DNA from: Ignelater luminosus
Lineage: Eukaryota > Arthropoda > Insecta > Coleoptera > Elateridae
DNA length: 64,000 nt
Reading direction: 5' to 3'
Assembly: GCA_011009095.1 (NCBI GenBank)
Contig: VTPC01000423.1
Location: 179,419-243,418, forward strand
Shown here: piece by piece, positions 50,101-59,855 of the stretch
How the letters are laid out: every line of letters begins with the position of its first letter
Numbering within the stretch: position 1 is the stretch's first letter
Position numbers and translations under genes: made by a program
Notes under the pieces: model-generated
Database searches by the model: none
What the model was told of the DNA's origin: nothing
The model's input: the letters and a program-made list of their open reading frames with translations, nothing else

Positions 50101-53100
50101 ATGCGACAAGCAAATAAATAAATGAACCATTAACGCACGCGATGTAAGTCTTTTATTTCATACGCTACGCAAAGTCGATTACTTTTTGGTGGCACGTTAG
50201 ATAACACGACTTACAGAAATTTGATTAAAAATGCTCTTTTGCTTTTATGAAGATCAAAAACCAAAAATTAAAGATTTTGCTCCATTGATTTAACAGATTA
50301 GAAGAATATTCACAATCGAGAAGGGCCAAGCCAACATAATCATCTGCAGACACAGAGTTGGATTTCAAATTACATGGTGTAAACTTTGATCTGAATCTTG
50401 CGTAACCATCTTTACCGATTTTCGTCATTCTATATCTCTGGCAGTTTATGGACTATCTGAACCTTAAAAATCCACTAATCATCACGTAACACCGAGAACT
50501 TTGTAGTTTTTAAGTGGAGTCATGATGTCAAATGCGTGATATCGTCAATTGTCCTACTTAATTTGCAGAACATAGTTTTTTGTAGTACGGTTATGTACAG
50601 TAAATGCTCCAGAGGCATGCAAAGGCAACGTGCTTAAGTACTTATTTTCAGTGGATTCTCGAGCTAGCTAGTTTAGAAGTTTTTTTCCACCATTTCTAAC
50701 GAAAGATATCCCATCTCGATTTAACCTCTCCTTCCCAAAATAAGGAAGTTCACAAGCTGGTTTGATAGTTCTTCCTTAACCATTTCCAATAATAAAACAG
50801 CCTTTTTGATAATACTTCCCATTTACAAAATGTAGAATTTTAGTGCTTTGATATTCTAAGAAGACAGTGCTTAATGTTCTTTATTATTTTAATTTATGAA
50901 TAGGTACTTGGTTAGTATTAGTTTGAGTTTCCAGAAGTAGACAACATACATTGCATACTCCGGATGACCAAGCATTCGTATCAAAAAAAAAGAATCAACC
51001 TGAAATTGAATAAGTCAATACGAATTAATTCCGTAAATAATTTGAGAAATGCTGCTTTAAATTAAGTTTTCATCTTACGTATATTCTTAGTTTCAGTGAA
51101 AATATTCAATTTGAAAGAATTGGCCTCCATGGAAAAATATTTTAGAAAGGATTAACGCTCTCAAATATTTATTTCCGAACGTTCATTTACTGCAGTACAA
51201 GAATTATTCCTGTGCTTTGAGAAAAAAAAAACAAAAGAAACCGAAGGGTAGATTAGTGTTTAAACACAAATCAGAAAAAGCTTTCAACTGTTTCACATCC
51301 ACTTTAAGTAGTTAGATTCTATTTTCAACATTTCATTTCTAGATAAGGATTAGAATCAGTATTTAAGAATAGGTGCTATTACATATTTATTACATACAGC
51401 ACGTAATGTACTGCAGTGTAGAATAAATAATTAATTTTTGGTCGATAACGTTCATTTTGAAGTATTAATATTTGCATAACAGCGTTCGTGAATTCATAAT
51501 ATTGGTCTAGTAAAGGAATGAACAAAGAAGGATTTATCTTCATAGGAACGTCGTCGTCAGCTGATGAGGATAGTTGATGATGTTTATAATTAATTACAAT
51601 CAAATTAATTAGTATGTGAAAATCTCAGACTTAATGGAACTGCTACTTCAACTTTATTAAGTATTGAACTTGACAATTCATTTATTAAAGAAATCTCTAG
51701 TTGCACAAAACAAACTCAGGAGTCTCATGTTTACCAACACTGATCTTTTCCACAGTACTTAAGTAATTTAACTAAAAAACATGGATTTCTAATAACTAAG
51801 AGCAAGACAAAAAAAGAAAATTATTTACATATGAAGGACATTCGGTATTTTGGGACTAACGGACTTAAGCTAATACAAATCGGACAAATGGGCAACATTG
51901 TTCAGGAGGTTAGAGTCTATCATCCTGATAACTTCAAATCAAATCTTATGGAGTCAATTATTATCCATCTGTTAATATTTGATGAACTACAAAAATCAAA
52001 TAGTTATGCAGAAACTAATGGAAACTTGAAAAGACAGACTTGTCATACAAAATATGTTAATGTCTAGAGGTTTACAAAGATCTAGAGAAAGTACCCGTAC
52101 AGCTGACATATCAAAATCTCGAAAGGGTGTATCTTGTACTACGCTATGCAGAGAAAGTCCCTGATTTAATCAATATCTAGAGGATGTCAAAGGTCAAAAG
52201 TAGCGATTTATGCTGAACACATAGTAATCAGTAATCATAAGAGTACCCTTACAGGAGGAGAAACAATTCGACAATAAATGAAGATAATATTTGCAAGCAA
52301 AATTTAAATATTCTCGAAAATCTCACATAGTCTGAAGACTGACTGGTAGCGAGTATTGTGGTTTAGAGCAATGCTACTTATAACCTTTTTGCCTATGTAA
52401 TTCCCCGCTTTTGCAGTCTATTTAGTGATCCTCATTTGATGTTTATGCAGCTTTTGCTGCAACATGAACCTCATCCACTTTACCCCAGCAACCTTATCTT
52501 TTAACTGTCAATTTCAAACTTTTCCCAAAAATTTATAGAAATCTCATAGGCAATAACAATAAAAGATTAATTTACAAAAATTTTATTATGTTACATTTTT
52601 TACCAAGAAGGTTCATATACCTACTTGTTGATTGCGCTGCCTACACTTCCTTTCAATGTCTCAGTTAGATGTACATCGCTGACCAGGGAAATTAAATATA
52701 GTTTTAAATATGCCTCCACTAACTTTAGCAATAAATTGAAGTACTTGATTCCAAGAAAAATTACAATTTGCTAGAATCTCTTATTCCTCGTGCCCAAAAT
52801 GATAAAGAGCCCGTTCTAAAACTAGAAATCTGTAAATAGCAATTTCTTTCTTTGCTTAGATTCTTAGTACCACACATAGTTGTGATGGGAGAGTTTAACT
52901 GAAACATTAAACCATTTGAGTTTACCGCACCCTTACTAGCGAACAAACGTACACTAATGTAGGTTAGCTTAGACTTGTGTACTAATACAGTCGACATGGG
53001 ATGAATCCAATTATGCAGGGTGTCCCGTTTAATAGTCTACATGCTATCATGCTAAAATTCGATATTTCGGTACAGTTTGAACTCGAGATTGCAAAAGTAA

Positions 53101-56100
53101 AATTAGAACATTTTTTAGAACAAATCGTCAAACAGAAAAACAACGTCAACTTTCATTTGCCACATGGACCTACTACTTTCTTATTACCCCAGCCCGTAAG
53201 ATTTCCGACACAAAACTATAAAATTGATAATAGAGGAATCAGAACAAAAAAGGCTACTGTCTTGTTTATAGAAAAATAAAGTTAAAACATTTTTTAGAAC
53301 AATCTGTCAAACCGGAAACAACGTCGATTTTCGTTTGTTAAACGGAACTACTACTTTTCTATTGCTCTAATCGACAGTCCATAAGATTCTCCGCACACAA
53401 AACTGTCAGGGTACCATAGGTCTAAAATTGATAATAGCGGAATTAGAACAAGAAATCGGAATCTGTTCTATTCAACGGTTTACACTGGATTATTCGGAAA
53501 CTATTAAAGCCAGAAATCTGAGATGCTTAGATCGACAGCCCACAAGATTCCTGATAGGGAAGTATTAGATATTATAGCTCTGAAATAGCTGATAGAAAAT
53601 TTAAGATTATATGCCAAAATAGTAACTGCAAAGGTTGTTTTTGTCAATAGAACAAAAAAATTCTTCCGGTTGATACGTAATTATTTCTGTAATGCAGTAC
53701 ATTGCATATTGTTATTCCGCATCTTCAAGGCCGTTAAACGAGGCAGATGGTCTAGACTTATGGTACGTAATACTTTTTTTTATCAGGAATGTTGCCAAAC
53801 ATCAATTGATGCAATCAAAAGGTAGTAAGTTCAGCATCGTTTCCGGTTTGACAAATTGTTTTAAAAAATGTTCTAATTTCATTTTGAAAATGTAGAAGTC
53901 GAATTTAGCAAACTACATAATTTCAGTTTTCTAGCTTTATTAGTTTCCGAATTGTCGCGTGTAGACCGTTAAATGGAACAGTATCCGTCTGTTTTGTTCT
54001 AATTGCGCTATTATCAATTTTAGACCTATGGTGCCATTGTTAGGACATGCGACAAGGAAGCCTATTGTCGTCCAGGAATGAGGAAGTTTTGAAGAGCGTA
54101 AGAGGACGAAGGAAACTATTAGATGTTGTAAATAAAAGAATAAAGAACTGGGTAGGGCATGTACCGAGGAGAGATTGCTTAATGGAAGACGTCTTAGAGG
54201 ATCTTGTCGCAAGAAAAAAAAGAAGAGGAAGGAGGAGGTTGAAGATGACGGACGAGCTGAAAGAGGAAGGAGAGGTATATGTTGGTATCAAGAGGAGAGC
54301 ACAGGAGAGTGAGGACCTGTGGAAACACAGACAACTCTTGATGATGATGGTACTACAGTTGTGTCGGGAATCTTATGGGCCGTCGATTGGAGCAATATTA
54401 AGCAGAACTTTCGATAGTCATTTTTGAGCTATGACATAAATTTGTGTTTGTTTTAACGGAAACCATATTGGTTGGATGTGATCGCACAAGAGATCTTTTG
54501 ATCTTTGTAACAATGTAAAACGATATGGTTATTTTGGAAAATATATTTATGTCATGACAGGTTACTTTAAAAAATGGATTTGGCTATCTTATTGAAAACA
54601 TAACTATCTACGACTTTTGCCTTTACATGTTTTCTGTAAAACCAATCTTAACAGAGTTAGATGCGTTTAAAGATATTTTAGTCTTTCAAAATATCTAGTA
54701 ATCCTATGACCTTTTTTTTCAAAACAAAAACTGCATTGCCATTTAACCATCTTTGTAGGTACAGACGTTTCTGAGATCCCTATACACTAAACAAAAAAAA
54801 ATGCATCCTGTAGACTCTAGAATCAATACACGTTTTCATGTTAGATATTGTTTTTTGATTAAGCAAGAGTACAGCGAGACTTGTCGATGTCAACAGTATG
54901 CAAAAGTAGCAATTTGGGAAATCGGGTTTTAGTAAATTTATATCTTGATAGATGTAAACTTAAATTGTACTTGTATATTTGAGGGTAAGGTAACTAGGGT
55001 AAATGTTATTCGTAATATCAATGTAACAAACCAGCAAGAAAATGGCAGTAGCTGTAGGGCACAAGCTAAAGTTAACTTGTACGCGTAAGCTCATAAGAGT
55101 GAACTGTAGCAAAAACTAACTCAAAAGGGATCAAAACTCTCCAAAGAAAGTAATAACTGAAAAGATTAACATTCAATTTTTCTTGGGTTAAGAAATGTTA
55201 GTTCAAAGTCCAGTATCACATGCAAATTATTTTCTTCCTGGCTGTATCATTTTTGGGGTCTAAATAGTGTCAAGTTTGAGCTAGGTTCGAGTTCAAAGTT
55301 TATTTGTTACCATGAAGAGTTTTTTTATGAGCAAAAGGAACGAAAGCACAATCGTACGATGCATAGTTGGATTGTAAAGAAATAAGAACAAAGAGCATAG
55401 TAACTCACATATATAAATAGGAATTTTAAAACAGGCAAAACTTTCAATTTGAAAGAGCAAAAGGAAACGGCAAGAGCCATAAGAAGTAATGTACGTATTT
55501 GGATCAAGTTACAGATTGAGGACTCGTAGATAAACTTTTTGGTTAGTGTTTTGGGACCGACACCGATCCTGTGCTGGTTTGTAACTGTGATAAAACCTAG
55601 GTGAAGAGGAAAAGATTTTCGACATTGAAACTGTTGGAAGATTGGGTAGGACAGATCCTGATTTTAAACTTGTCTATCGCCACTTCTAATGTTTCAAAGA
55701 TATGACTGTCAGATTTGACGATCTTATCCCTCAATAGTATATGATAATGGAGAACCTGTAAGTGCATCATTATATGGGAATTATAAAATGACCTTCTCAC
55801 AAATTAACTTATTCTTAATGAAGAATCTTTAAAACAAAATATATAAAAATCAACTAAAGAATAGTGAACGAAATAAATTTATATTTTGTTTAATGAAGGT
55901 GAAGTAAAATAAATGCGAGTGCAGTTGTTAACGAGCTTCTCGTTTCAGAAAAAAATGTTTTGTATAAGAATCAATATTATAATTAGGTCATAATGTTATA
56001 TATATTTATCTTGTCTTGATAACTTTTTCGTTACCTTTACAGATTAAACATTGAGTATTATTGGTATGCAAGTAAATCTATGATTGTAAAGATATAACTT

Positions 56101-56833
56101 AATATATAGGGCGTGTCATTTTAAATAAACGAAACAGGAAGTGGAACCAAAGTTTTGAGATTTCTAAACGTTACTTAATATTTAAAGAAAAGGGCACGAA
56201 TTCTGAGCTGGCACTTTCTTTATGTTCTCTTGCTCATTCGTTTTTAAAAGAAATTTAAATCTTATTAAGTCGAATTGCAGAATTAAGTAATAACGGTCAA
56301 AATGTACTTAACTTTACCTACATATGTACTGCACACTGCGTGTAATCTTAACTATTACAGGGTATTACAGTATACGATATTATCTTTCTTTATTATTCAT
56401 AGAATATTAGTAAGTAGGAACCACATACCACGATTAGTCATAATACAAATATTATTGTTAATTAACCTTTTTGTCATATTTTCTAGAAACCAAAACAATA
56501 ATATTTGGTATGATGCTAATGTAAAAACAATAAAAACTATCAAATAATAATTTCAAAATTTATTATTTTGGAAGGCCTTCTATTTCCTTAAAATTAGAAA
56601 AACAACAACAAACTAATAAAGTGAACGAGCCTTTAAAATCGCCTCACACCTGTTTACATCTTTTAACATTTAACATCACGCAGCACACACCTTTGTATAC
56701 AATCATGATTTCTTTAATAAAACTTACCCCAACTTTTACCATCTCGTCCCCCGAATGTCCCCGTTTTCGGATCATACCAATTTCTGATTTGATAATTAAA
56801 ATTTGGACTCCCGTAAGCTTTCGTAGCCGTCAT
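41193..56833 (-). CDS. nrv: Na,K-ATPase beta subunit (nervana-like), five coding exons
   Basis: Exons (minus) are 56728-56833, 44579-44839, 44232-44518, 41359-41530 and 41193-41296. All four junctions fit in phase at GT-AG sites and give 309 residues, normal for the family. Residues 1-37 are cytosolic ([20 protein letters not shown]), 38-61 form the single membrane helix ([20 protein letters not shown]), followed by [12 protein letters not shown]. The ectodomain has six cysteines at 140, 152, 162, 176, 226 and 284, the number needed for the three conserved disulfides. It also has IYGW (184-187), SCEGENPAD (225-233), [20 protein letters not shown] and [14 protein letters not shown]-glycosylation sequons are N106 (NKT) and N212 (NIT). 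The subunit partners the alpha subunit for folding, delivery to the plasma membrane and K+ handling; insect nervana proteins also serve septate junctions and neurons. The exon 2 donor used is A|GTAGGT, because the alternative 4 bases downstream would break the frame. Which nervana paralogue this is cannot be told from sequence alone. Confidence 0.93.
41531..44231. other. Intron 3 of the Na,K-ATPase gene
   Basis: A 2.7-kb intron with no recognisable gene inside. It carries the second copy of a dispersed repeat at 43404-43478. Confidence 0.75.
43404..43478. repeat. Dispersed repeat, copy 2 (partner at 14431)
   Basis: TTGACACCTACACTAGCAGA, then ATCAACTACCATAGATCATATGCT and ACATGCA, follow the same order as at 14431-14506, with roughly a quarter of positions changed. 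The family is not identified. Confidence 0.45.
44840..46499. other. Proximal part of the 11.9-kb Na,K-ATPase intron 1
   Basis: AT-rich with a few short TAA/ATA runs. No coding or repeat structure recognised. Confidence 0.5.
46500..46514. repeat. Poly(C) run
   Basis: Fifteen consecutive C. Such runs are prone to sequencing error, so the exact length is uncertain. Confidence 0.9.
46630..47230. repeat. Degenerate minisatellite, copy 2
   Basis: Irregular repeats of GG(T/A)TTTTTCAAGCCGGCCAGG style: CAACCAGGATTTTCAGGCC, GGTAGGTTTTTCAAGTTAG, GGTTTTTTCAAGCCGGCC, GGGCTTTTTGGTTGATGG, TCAAGTCGGTCAATATTTTT, TTTTCCGACTAGTCAGACC. In reverse complement these match the phrases at 35696-36145. A 99-codon open frame at 47130-47429 overlaps the edge and looks like a by-product. 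Confidence 0.5.
47690..48425 (-). pseudogene. Dead Tc1/mariner-superfamily transposase
   Basis: Minus-strand pieces in three frames follow the order of a Tc1/mariner-type (IS630-related) transposase common in invertebrate genomes. [17 protein letters not shown] fits the region before the first catalytic block; [12 protein letters not shown] stands where IxxDDExYxxxD is expected (DD changed to YD); [15 protein letters not shown] fits the KFPKKxLVWxAIS block. Then come [26 protein letters not shown] (usually DLASCHYSKxxxxWL), [20 protein letters not shown] (usually NPPNxPxxRPIExFWAxLKR), and the C-terminal [14 protein letters not shown] ending at a stop at 47690-47692. At least two frameshifts and one stop are present, and key catalytic residues are changed. 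No terminal inverted repeats were found. It sits in intron 1 of the Na,K-ATPase gene, on the same strand. Confidence 0.75.
48426..53013. other. Middle of the Na,K-ATPase intron 1, no gene recognised
   Basis: AT-rich. An 88-codon minus frame at 49219-49485 (ending TNNPGENI) has a more protein-like composition than its neighbours but no recognised family. A 67-codon minus frame at 50225-50428 is similar. Neither has support. Confidence 0.4.
53014..54036. repeat. Foldback element with nested direct and inverted blocks
   Basis: This begins TGCAGGGTGTCCCGTTTAAT. Block V (AAATTAGAACATTTTTTAGA...TCAAACCGGAAACAACG) occurs twice in direct orientation (about 53099 and 53281) and once inverted (about 53822-53890). 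Block U (CCATAGGTCTAAAATTGATA...ATTCGGAAACT) occurs at about 53413-53510 and inverted at about 53943-54033, with a partial copy near 53218. A CGACAGYCCAYAAGATTC phrase also repeats (53371, 53533). This is a non-autonomous foldback of the ACAGGGTG-ended kind, rearranged internally. The right-hand terminus has decayed. Confidence 0.6.
54047..54330 (+). mobile_element. LINE ORF2 C-terminal fragment
   Basis: The frame reads [47 protein letters not shown] and [12 protein letters not shown]. This is the NEEVLRRV...LLxxIxxRRxxWxGHxLR...IEGxxxGKRxRGRxRxxxxDxLK...KRRAxDRxxWR tail found after the RT domain of many insect LINEs. It is open over about 95 codons, so the fragment is not very old, but no RT domain precedes it. 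It begins within about 15 bases of the foldback element's end. Confidence 0.7.
54340..56727. other. Distal part of the Na,K-ATPase intron 1
   Basis: AT-rich, no gene recognised. The 5' splice donor GTAAGT of intron 1 is at 56722-56727 on the minus strand. Confidence 0.5.
56728..56833 (-). CDS. nrv: First coding exon of the Na,K-ATPase beta gene
   Basis: This encodes [20 protein letters not shown] and ends GGRDGKSW plus one base, G, before GTAAGT. With CG from the exon at 44839 the split codon becomes GCG (Ala), giving GKSWAKILLFY, the junction expected just before the membrane helix. An in-frame TGA lies five codons upstream (TGA TTG ACT AGA AAA ATG), which fixes the start. A separate, alternative first exon for another isoform could exist in the 11.9-kb intron, as in Drosophila nrv2, but I did not find one. 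Confidence 0.88.
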
Positions 56834-56956
56834 TTTTCTAGTCAATCAAAAGTCTTTTTAATAGAAACAATGCCACCTATTCACTTAATACAGCTCGCTT
56901 CGCCAGGTAGGCGAGGCCACTGCACGTAACTCGCGACTCGCGGGTTCTTTTGCGAT

Positions 56957-56970
56957 GTTGCCATGACAAC
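56957..56970. promoter_or_regulatory. X-box (RFX factor site) upstream of the Na,K-ATPase beta gene
   Basis: GTTGCCATGACAAC is a near-perfect imperfect palindrome fitting the X-box rule GTNRCC-N(0-3)-RGYAAC. It lies about 125 bases upstream of the beta-subunit ATG, inside a GC-rich patch (56890-57060) that looks like the promoter of an otherwise AT-rich region. RFX factors drive ciliary and sensory-neuron genes in animals. The match is seen directly; binding and function are inference. Confidence 0.5.
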
Positions 56971-57064
56971 TTCGGCAACAACTAAAGTGGACATGCTCTC
57001 TTTGTTAGTCATTGGGTCAAAATGCGGCGACAAGCACACCCGCATTTCTTGAAGGTTTCTAGTG

Positions 57065-57743
57065 TAGAAAAAACCTCAATGAATGTGTCACCGTTTTTTT
57101 ATTTAATCATAATCATACGGTTAAGGGTCAACTAAGTCATTCTATTAACAAAAATTTAAATATAAGGTAGTAGTACTTCTGTTGTCTTATTCAAAAATCT
57201 TTTTAGATTTTCATTTAAAGAAGATTTCATGGAATTATACCTTGTAATTCGTGAAAGTTGCTGTTAGAAGGTAAAAGATGATATGAAAGAAGATAACAAT
57301 AGCATGTGTCATCCATTGATTATGTGAAATTGTCATTACCGCTCCGCTTAAGTTTATTAACCGACACGACGGTTGTAGTATGTAACGTATTTAATTTTAG
57401 AAGATTCTAATTACTTTAATTTTGTTCAGATTTTAAACTTTTATAAAACTGTTTTTAATATTAATTGTAGGAACAAAAACTAAGATTATTAGTTTTTCCA
57501 ATTTATCTTTTTCTTCAGAAATACGTGCATGTGTTGGAAGAATTTTCCACCCACTTTTGTGATTTTTATGGATAAATGGATAAAACGTTTCTGCTTTCAA
57601 AAGCAAAGACAAAATAACATAACAATTGCAGTAAGCTATACCTGAATAGCCAAGAAAAAAAAGAAAATATAAAATTCAAAACTTTAGCTTCAACTGTTTT
57701 CTGTTTTCTCATATTAATTGAGATTGTCTTTCGCTAATCCTTT
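57065..57743. other. No gene recognised
   Basis: AT-rich upstream flank of the Na,K-ATPase gene. Confidence 0.4.
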
Positions 57744-57950
57744 AAAGGTTCCTAACACGTTCGTGATTTGTTCCAATTCTACCCGTTCAGGTTTGAAACG
57801 GATAATTTTACATAAATGAAATTTTTGTTCGTGCCGTGCTCGTTCTAATTTTTTCACGCGTGAATCCTGTGTACACATTCAGTTTTTCCCGTACGTGCTT
57901 AATCGGTACGGATAAAATTGGAACGAATCACGAACGTGTCAGGGATCCTT
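57744..57950. mobile_element. MITE with about 60-bp inverted ends
   Basis: The left end AAAGGTTCCTAACACGTTCG continues TGATTTGTTCCAATTCTACC. The right end is the reverse complement: GGATAAAATTGGAACGAATC then ACGAACGTGTCAGGGATCCT. The element is about 207 bp and no coding capacity is expected; a 73-codon frame crossing its right half (57836-58057) is fortuitous. The target duplication is ambiguous (TA or TTTA). Confidence 0.72.
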
Positions 57951-58832
57951 TATACTTTATCCAGAGATTGCTAAGTAAAAGAAACAGTCAGTTAGCCATT
58001 GTTAGTGACTATAATAATCACTTTGATCAATTATTTTCTAGAAGTACATGGAAGTGAAAAAGGGAATTTAATTTGATGCTCCAACACGTGGGAAGAATGT
58101 AAAGCTGATCTTGGATGCATTTGAATGCAAATACTGTTCATGACGTTGATGAGCATGACATCACATTTAACTGTCTTCCAAGTAACAAGACTCATCATCA
58201 TGAATTACAGTAGTTAAATAAAACTGTTTTTTATACAAATCTTATAGTAATGCAGGTTTTCTGATAAAATCTCTCAAATATAACTAGGATATTTCTACAA
58301 CTAAAAAGAAACTCTAAAAGTGGGTGCTGAGAAGAGATGCAAAAGGATTCATCATTAGAGCAGAAAATTCACCAGAAATAAACAAATATTAATTTCTTTC
58401 TTGTCTTCATGCCCGAATCTTATAAATCGCAAGTATGAATTAATATCAATATCTATCTGTTAAAAAATAATGAAGTTCTTGCTGATAGAAAATCTTCCAG
58501 AATATCGACATCCTTTCTTGTACTCATATTTTGCTTTGTTGCAAAAGCGACAGTGAGATATGTAAATTCATTTCTTCTTAGTGACATAAAGACTCGTTCT
58601 TAAATTACCTACTAGTACAAAACTAGTTCGTTTTTAACCTTCTCTTCCTAACCCCTCCCCCCTAACACGTCTTTAATGCAGCTCCGAATCTTCTTTTGAT
58701 AATTAACGCTGTGTCCAATATTTCCTTCTTAAATTTTAAAATCAGGCGTAGGGGGTTCCCCGTAGATACTCCAAACCAAACCAATATCAAAAAGTGTGTT
58801 ACGTAATGCTAATAGCGCTCTCAAGCGTTATA

Positions 58833-59474
58833 CAGTGTGTCCCAATTTCGGTTAAATTAGAAAAGTTTTGGCTATTTTGGAGATCACTTCACCTATGCTT
58901 TTGTTNNNNNNNNNNNNNNNNNNNNNNNNNNNNNNNNNNNNNNNNNNNNNNNNNNNNNNNNNNNNNNNNNNNNNNNNNNNNNNNNNNNNNNNNNNNNNNN
59001 NNNNNNNNNNNNNNNNNNNNNNNNNNNNNNNNNNNNNNNNNNNNNNNNNNNNNNNNNNNNNNNNNNNNNNNNNNNNNNNNNNNNNNNNNNNNNNNNNNNN
59101 NNNNNNNNNNNNNNNNNNNNNNNNNNNNNNNNNNNNNNNNNNNNNNNNNNNNNNNNNNNNNNNNNNNNNNNNNNNNNNNNNNNNNNNNNNNNNNNNNNNN
59201 NNNNNNNNNNNNNNNNNNNNNNNNNNNNNNNNNNNNNNNNNNNNNNNNNNNNNNNNNNNNNNNNNNNNNNNNNNNNTCCCGAGATATTTCACTTTAAAAA
59301 AAATAAGATAATTTCGTTTTTAGCAAATATCTAATAAGCCGTGAACTTTTTTGAGACAACAAAAGCATAAGTAAACTGATGTCCAAAATAGCCAAAACTT
59401 TTCTAATTTAACCGACTTCGTATCTCTTACATTTCCGAGATCCCAATAGTGAGCATCGAAATTGGGACACACTG
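58833..59474. mobile_element. Foldback element of the TACAGTGTGTCCC family, with assembly gap
   Basis: The ends CAGTGTGTCCCAATTTCG and CGAAATTGGGACACACTG are inverted, each flanked by TA (58831-58832 and 59475-59476), as in Tc1/mariner-superfamily elements. Inner blocks AAATTAGAAAAGTTTTGGCT and ATGCTTTTGTT are also inverted. The left arm lacks about 50 bases (GATGCTCACTATTGG...GAAGTCGG) present in the right arm and in the solo arms at 21181 and 26981. The centre is unknown because of the gap. Confidence 0.7.
58906..59276. other. Assembly gap (371 N)
   Basis: An unbroken run of N inside the arms of the foldback element. The length may be an estimate. Frames spanning it are not evidence of coding. 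Confidence 1.
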
Positions 59475-59476
59475 TA

Positions 59477-59855
59477 TAGTCTAAGGACACATCCTAAATT
59501 GTCTGGGAGGAAAAATCACACAATTAAACTAAAGCAGCTTGTTTTCGTTTTCTATCTTTATCGTAGTCCGCCCAACGATCGTAGAACTCCAATCATAATG
59601 TGAGACCACGGGCCTGTTGGACCAAAACTAAGTATTCACGTTGGACTGTGCAAACTTTTTATTGTCAATTACTTAACCGACATACTTTATTTTCTGGTGC
59701 ATACAAATTTATATTTTCCAAAGAAAATACTTTTCATTTTTACTTTACGTTTTTACCTTTTTACTAAAAATTGCAAAATGAAAAGTGAAAAGAAAAGCAG
59801 CTTGGCGCAATAGGCTCCAAGTTTATGTGTCAACTCAGGAGATTGTCATTACAAT
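59477..59855. other. Spacer between two foldback elements
   Basis: No gene or repeat recognised. Confidence 0.5.

Noticed and set aside
57836-58057. 73-codon plus frame
   Set aside because: About half of it is the inverted end of a MITE.
58794-59311. Long open frames spanning the N run
   Set aside because: They are open only because N carries no stops.
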